A DNA stretch of 64,000 nucleotides from Bacteroidota bacterium (GTDB taxonomy: Bacteria; Bacteroidota; Bacteroidia; Bacteroidales; F082): positions 64,089 through 128,088 of the forward strand of contig JACNJS010000084.1 of NCBI GenBank assembly GCA_014382445.1, in the 5' to 3' direction. Position 1 is the stretch's first letter, and each line of letters opens with the position of its first letter. The notes under the pieces are model-generated. The model worked only from the letters and a program-made list of their open reading frames with translations. It made no database searches and was not told where the DNA came from. Made by a program: the position numbers and the translations under genes. Shown here one piece after another: positions 62,180 to 64,000 of the stretch.

Positions 62180-62887
62180 CTAAGGCTTCTCAATCAACTT
62201 GGCGATTTCTTTAGCCATATAATCTCGTAATTCGAGTACTGAAAGGCTATCTTGTTTTTCCTGGCTAATCACTTCGCCAAAACAAATTTTAATCGTTGTT
62301 GGTTTGATTTTCCTAACACCTTTTGGCTTCAATTCGAATAATCCTGATAAACCAACTGGTACCAGATTATTATTGGTTTGCTTGGCAAGGAAAAAAGGTA
62401 GTTTTTTGAATGGTTTCATTACACCATCCATTGAACGATGTCCTTCTGGCAGAATAATCATCGATCGCCCACTATTCAGTATGTTTATTGTCCTTCTTAT
62501 ACTGGTAACAGAACGGTGTATATTTTCTCTCTCTATAGGCACATTGCCAAGGCGGCGTTGAACCAGGTTATAAAGCGACCAATGGTTGGGTCGTTTTGCC
62601 TCTACTCCCCTCACAATACCGGGCACAAAACCACCAAGCAGCGGAATATCAAACAAACTGACGTGATTTGCCATAAACAAATAAGTTGTGTCAGGCTTTA
62701 GATTGTTAAGTCCTTCCACTTTCACCTTCGTTCCAATCAGAACAAAGAGAAATTGTAACATTTTTTTGAGCCATGGATCGTAAACTGACACAGGCAAAAG
62801 AAATGAACAGATGAGAGCAAAAAGAAGAAAAAACAGAAAATAAATTGACCCAACAATCCAGATATATAGTGAAATCAATGTGCTCAT
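62180..62887 (-). CDS. 1-acyl-sn-glycerol-3-phosphate acyltransferase family protein
   Basis: 235 residues from the ATG at 62887 (MSTLISLYIWIVG), which overlaps the lipid-kinase stop as ATGA; longer frames are not needed. An N-terminal hydrophobic pair (about 3-40) anchors it to the membrane. PlsC motifs: NHVSLFD (HxxxxD catalytic pair), GNVPIERE, and ILPEGHRS (in place of the classic FPEGTRS). It would acylate lysophosphatidate or a related lysolipid. Translational coupling to the lipid kinase suggests both work on the same phosphatidate pool. Confidence 0.87.
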   Translation of the reverse strand: MSTLISLYIWIVGSIYFLFFLLFALICSFLLPVSVYDPWLKKMLQFLFVLIGTKVKVEGLNNLKPDTTYLFMANHVSLFDIPLLGGFVPGIVRGVEAKRPNHWSLYNLVQRRLGNVPIERENIHRSVTSIRRTINILNSGRSMIILPEGHRSMDGVMKPFKKLPFFLAKQTNNNLVPVGLSGLFELKPKGVRKIKPTTIKICFGEVISQEKQDSLSVLELRDYMAKEIAKLIEKP

Positions 62888-63774
62888 TTCCAGTATACTT
62901 CTATTGCTTGTGGGAGACATTCAATTTCCACCGGTGTGATGCCCATCAACTCACCATCAGGTGTTAGTACTTTCGGTGTAGCACTTTCAATTTTGATGTG
63001 TTTTGCCTGGAAAGTTTCCACTTCTTTCAAATTCACATGCTCACCGGTAAATATCTTCGGGAAGCATTTCAGTAATCTGACACGGCTTAATTTTGCGGCG
63101 ATAATGACGTCCAATAGACCATCATCAATTTTTGCACGTGGTGCCATTAAAAAGTTGGCTGTGTATCTTGTGTTTGATATTTCAACAAAGGTGCATTCAC
63201 GCTCAAAATGCTGTCCGTCGATTTCAAATTTAAATTTATTAGTGCCCAAAAACAGAGTACGGTATAGCACCCCTAAAGTATAAGAAATATTACCGAGTAA
63301 CTTTAATTTATTGGCAGTATAAGTTACATCGGCAACAAAACCGAGTCCTAAAATATTGAGATAATAAAAATCCTGTCCGTGGGTTTGAAATTTTCCAACA
63401 TCAACTTTATGGGTTTTCTGACGTGCAATTATTTTGATCGCTTCCTTCCATTTAGTGTTATCCAAGTCCAAATCACGTGCAAAAGCATTGCCGGTACCAA
63501 TGGGTAGTATGCCAATCGGCACTTTCCGTGCCCCCGGATTCTGATAATAGCCGTTAATAACTTCGTAAAGAGTACCATCGCCACCCGCAGCAACTATGCC
63601 GTCATATTTACTAAGATCCGCATTTTTAACTATTTCAATACCATGTTCAGGATAATCGGTTAACTGCAGGTCGAATTCTATCCCATTTTCGTTTAAGGCA
63701 GTTTCAACTTGTAGTAGCATTTTTCCGGCACGACCATGGCCTGCCAACGGATTGTAGACTAATAACATTTTCAT
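62884..63774 (-). CDS. Diacylglycerol/lipid kinase family protein
   Basis: 296 residues, DagK/YegS/sphingosine-kinase-like fold. LLVYNPLAGHGRA at 4-16, the nucleotide loop GGDGTLYE at 64-71, and PIGTGNAFARDL near 91-102 are all typical. The C-terminal beta-domain includes LMAPRAKIDDGLLDV and a closing LTPDGELMGITPVEIECLP. It phosphorylates diacylglycerol or a similar lipid. First gene of the pair with the acyltransferase. Confidence 0.92.
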   Translation of the reverse strand: MKMLLVYNPLAGHGRAGKMLLQVETALNENGIEFDLQLTDYPEHGIEIVKNADLSKYDGIVAAGGDGTLYEVINGYYQNPGARKVPIGILPIGTGNAFARDLDLDNTKWKEAIKIIARQKTHKVDVGKFQTHGQDFYYLNILGLGFVADVTYTANKLKLLGNISYTLGVLYRTLFLGTNKFKFEIDGQHFERECTFVEISNTRYTANFLMAPRAKIDDGLLDVIIAAKLSRVRLLKCFPKIFTGEHVNLKEVETFQAKHIKIESATPKVLTPDGELMGITPVEIECLPQAIEVYWK

Positions 63775-64000
63775 TGTGACTGAAATAAGTGAATGATCTT
63801 CAATAGTATGTTATTTATAAATTGATAGTGATAATTTTGAGAATATATGCTCCTCATATTCATTATGCACGCTAAAATCCTTTCATGTGGGCTTTAATAA
63901 TGAAACAAAAATACATTTATTAAATAATTGTCGTTCAAAAAAATATTAAAAGTGATAATTACCCGTTATCGTCCAATAATACTTAAAGCATTGCATTCAT
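63775..64000. promoter_or_regulatory. Upstream region of the lipid kinase at the window end
   Basis: 226 AT-rich bases without a gene. On the minus strand TATTTTTG (63906-63913) fits the -7 box with a TTG about 22 bases upstream (63936-63938), but it would leave a leader of some 130 bases, so it is a weak promoter call. Confidence 0.3.

Overview
The window is a 64 kb piece of an AT-rich chromosome from a member of the Bacteroidota (a Bacteroidales/Marinilabiliales-like or related lineage is my best guess; genus not determinable). The evidence: three secreted proteins end in type IX secretion (T9SS) sorting domains; the division/cell-wall cluster has the Bacteroidota order and an FtsL-like protein; FtsZ ends in the SFLHDNVD-type tail; several genes carry the Bacteroidota -7 promoter box TAnnTTTG; Shine-Dalgarno sites are mostly absent; and intergenic DNA holds the tandem and inverted repeats common in this phylum.

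Layout. 1-2664 (+): tail of a MocA-like nucleotidyltransferase, an XdhC-type molybdenum hydroxylase maturation protein, an Asp/Glu racemase and a glycerophosphodiesterase. 3010-11437 (-): a four-gene lipid assembly/export module (GT2-DUF2062 glycosyltransferase, a tri-fusion of MMPL exporter + acyltransferase + methyltransferase, a CrtI-like FAD enzyme and a C45 Ntn-hydrolase/acyltransferase), a set also met in flexirubin/aryl-polyene loci, but here without ketosynthases. 11536-13953 (-): glycosylasparaginase and a FucP-like sugar transporter. 14099-30114 (-): yqeY and the complete dcw cluster, mraZ-rsmH-ftsL-ftsI-murE-mraY-murD-ftsW-murG-murC-ftsQ-ftsA-ftsZ read in transcription order, with four 10-bp MraZ-type boxes in front of mraZ. 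30547-38933 (-): lptD, a CNNM/HlyC-CorC protein, lptC, a TPR protein, an outer-membrane barrel and coaX, i.e. envelope biogenesis. 39049-39124: tRNA-Phe. 39188-44308 (-): a large hybrid histidine kinase and a second REC-REC-PAS kinase whose ATPase domain is missing. 44497-48744: recO, a GT-C membrane glycosyltransferase, lipB and lipA. 49054-57618 (+): a gingipain-family C25 protease and a subtilisin, both T9SS cargo, then malic enzyme maeB. 57619-61918: accessory zone with tandem repeats, tRNA-Leu, a decayed GIY-YIG nuclease, a two-gene regulator/membrane-protein operon flanked by two matching operators, and a cassette-like stretch with three related palindromic sites and two truncated hydrolase genes. 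60956-63774 (-): a small T9SS protein, a PlsC-type acyltransferase and a lipid kinase.

How it fits together: most of the window builds the envelope. The dcw operon makes meso-DAP peptidoglycan precursor and the divisome, the Lpt genes carry LPS to the outer membrane, and the lipid module, the plsC/dagK pair and the T9SS cargo decorate or act outside it. The least ordinary parts are the cassette-like array at 59.3-60.75 kb, the operator pair at 58.3/59.25 kb, the kinase lacking its ATP-binding core, and an 11-G tract in the middle of ftsA.
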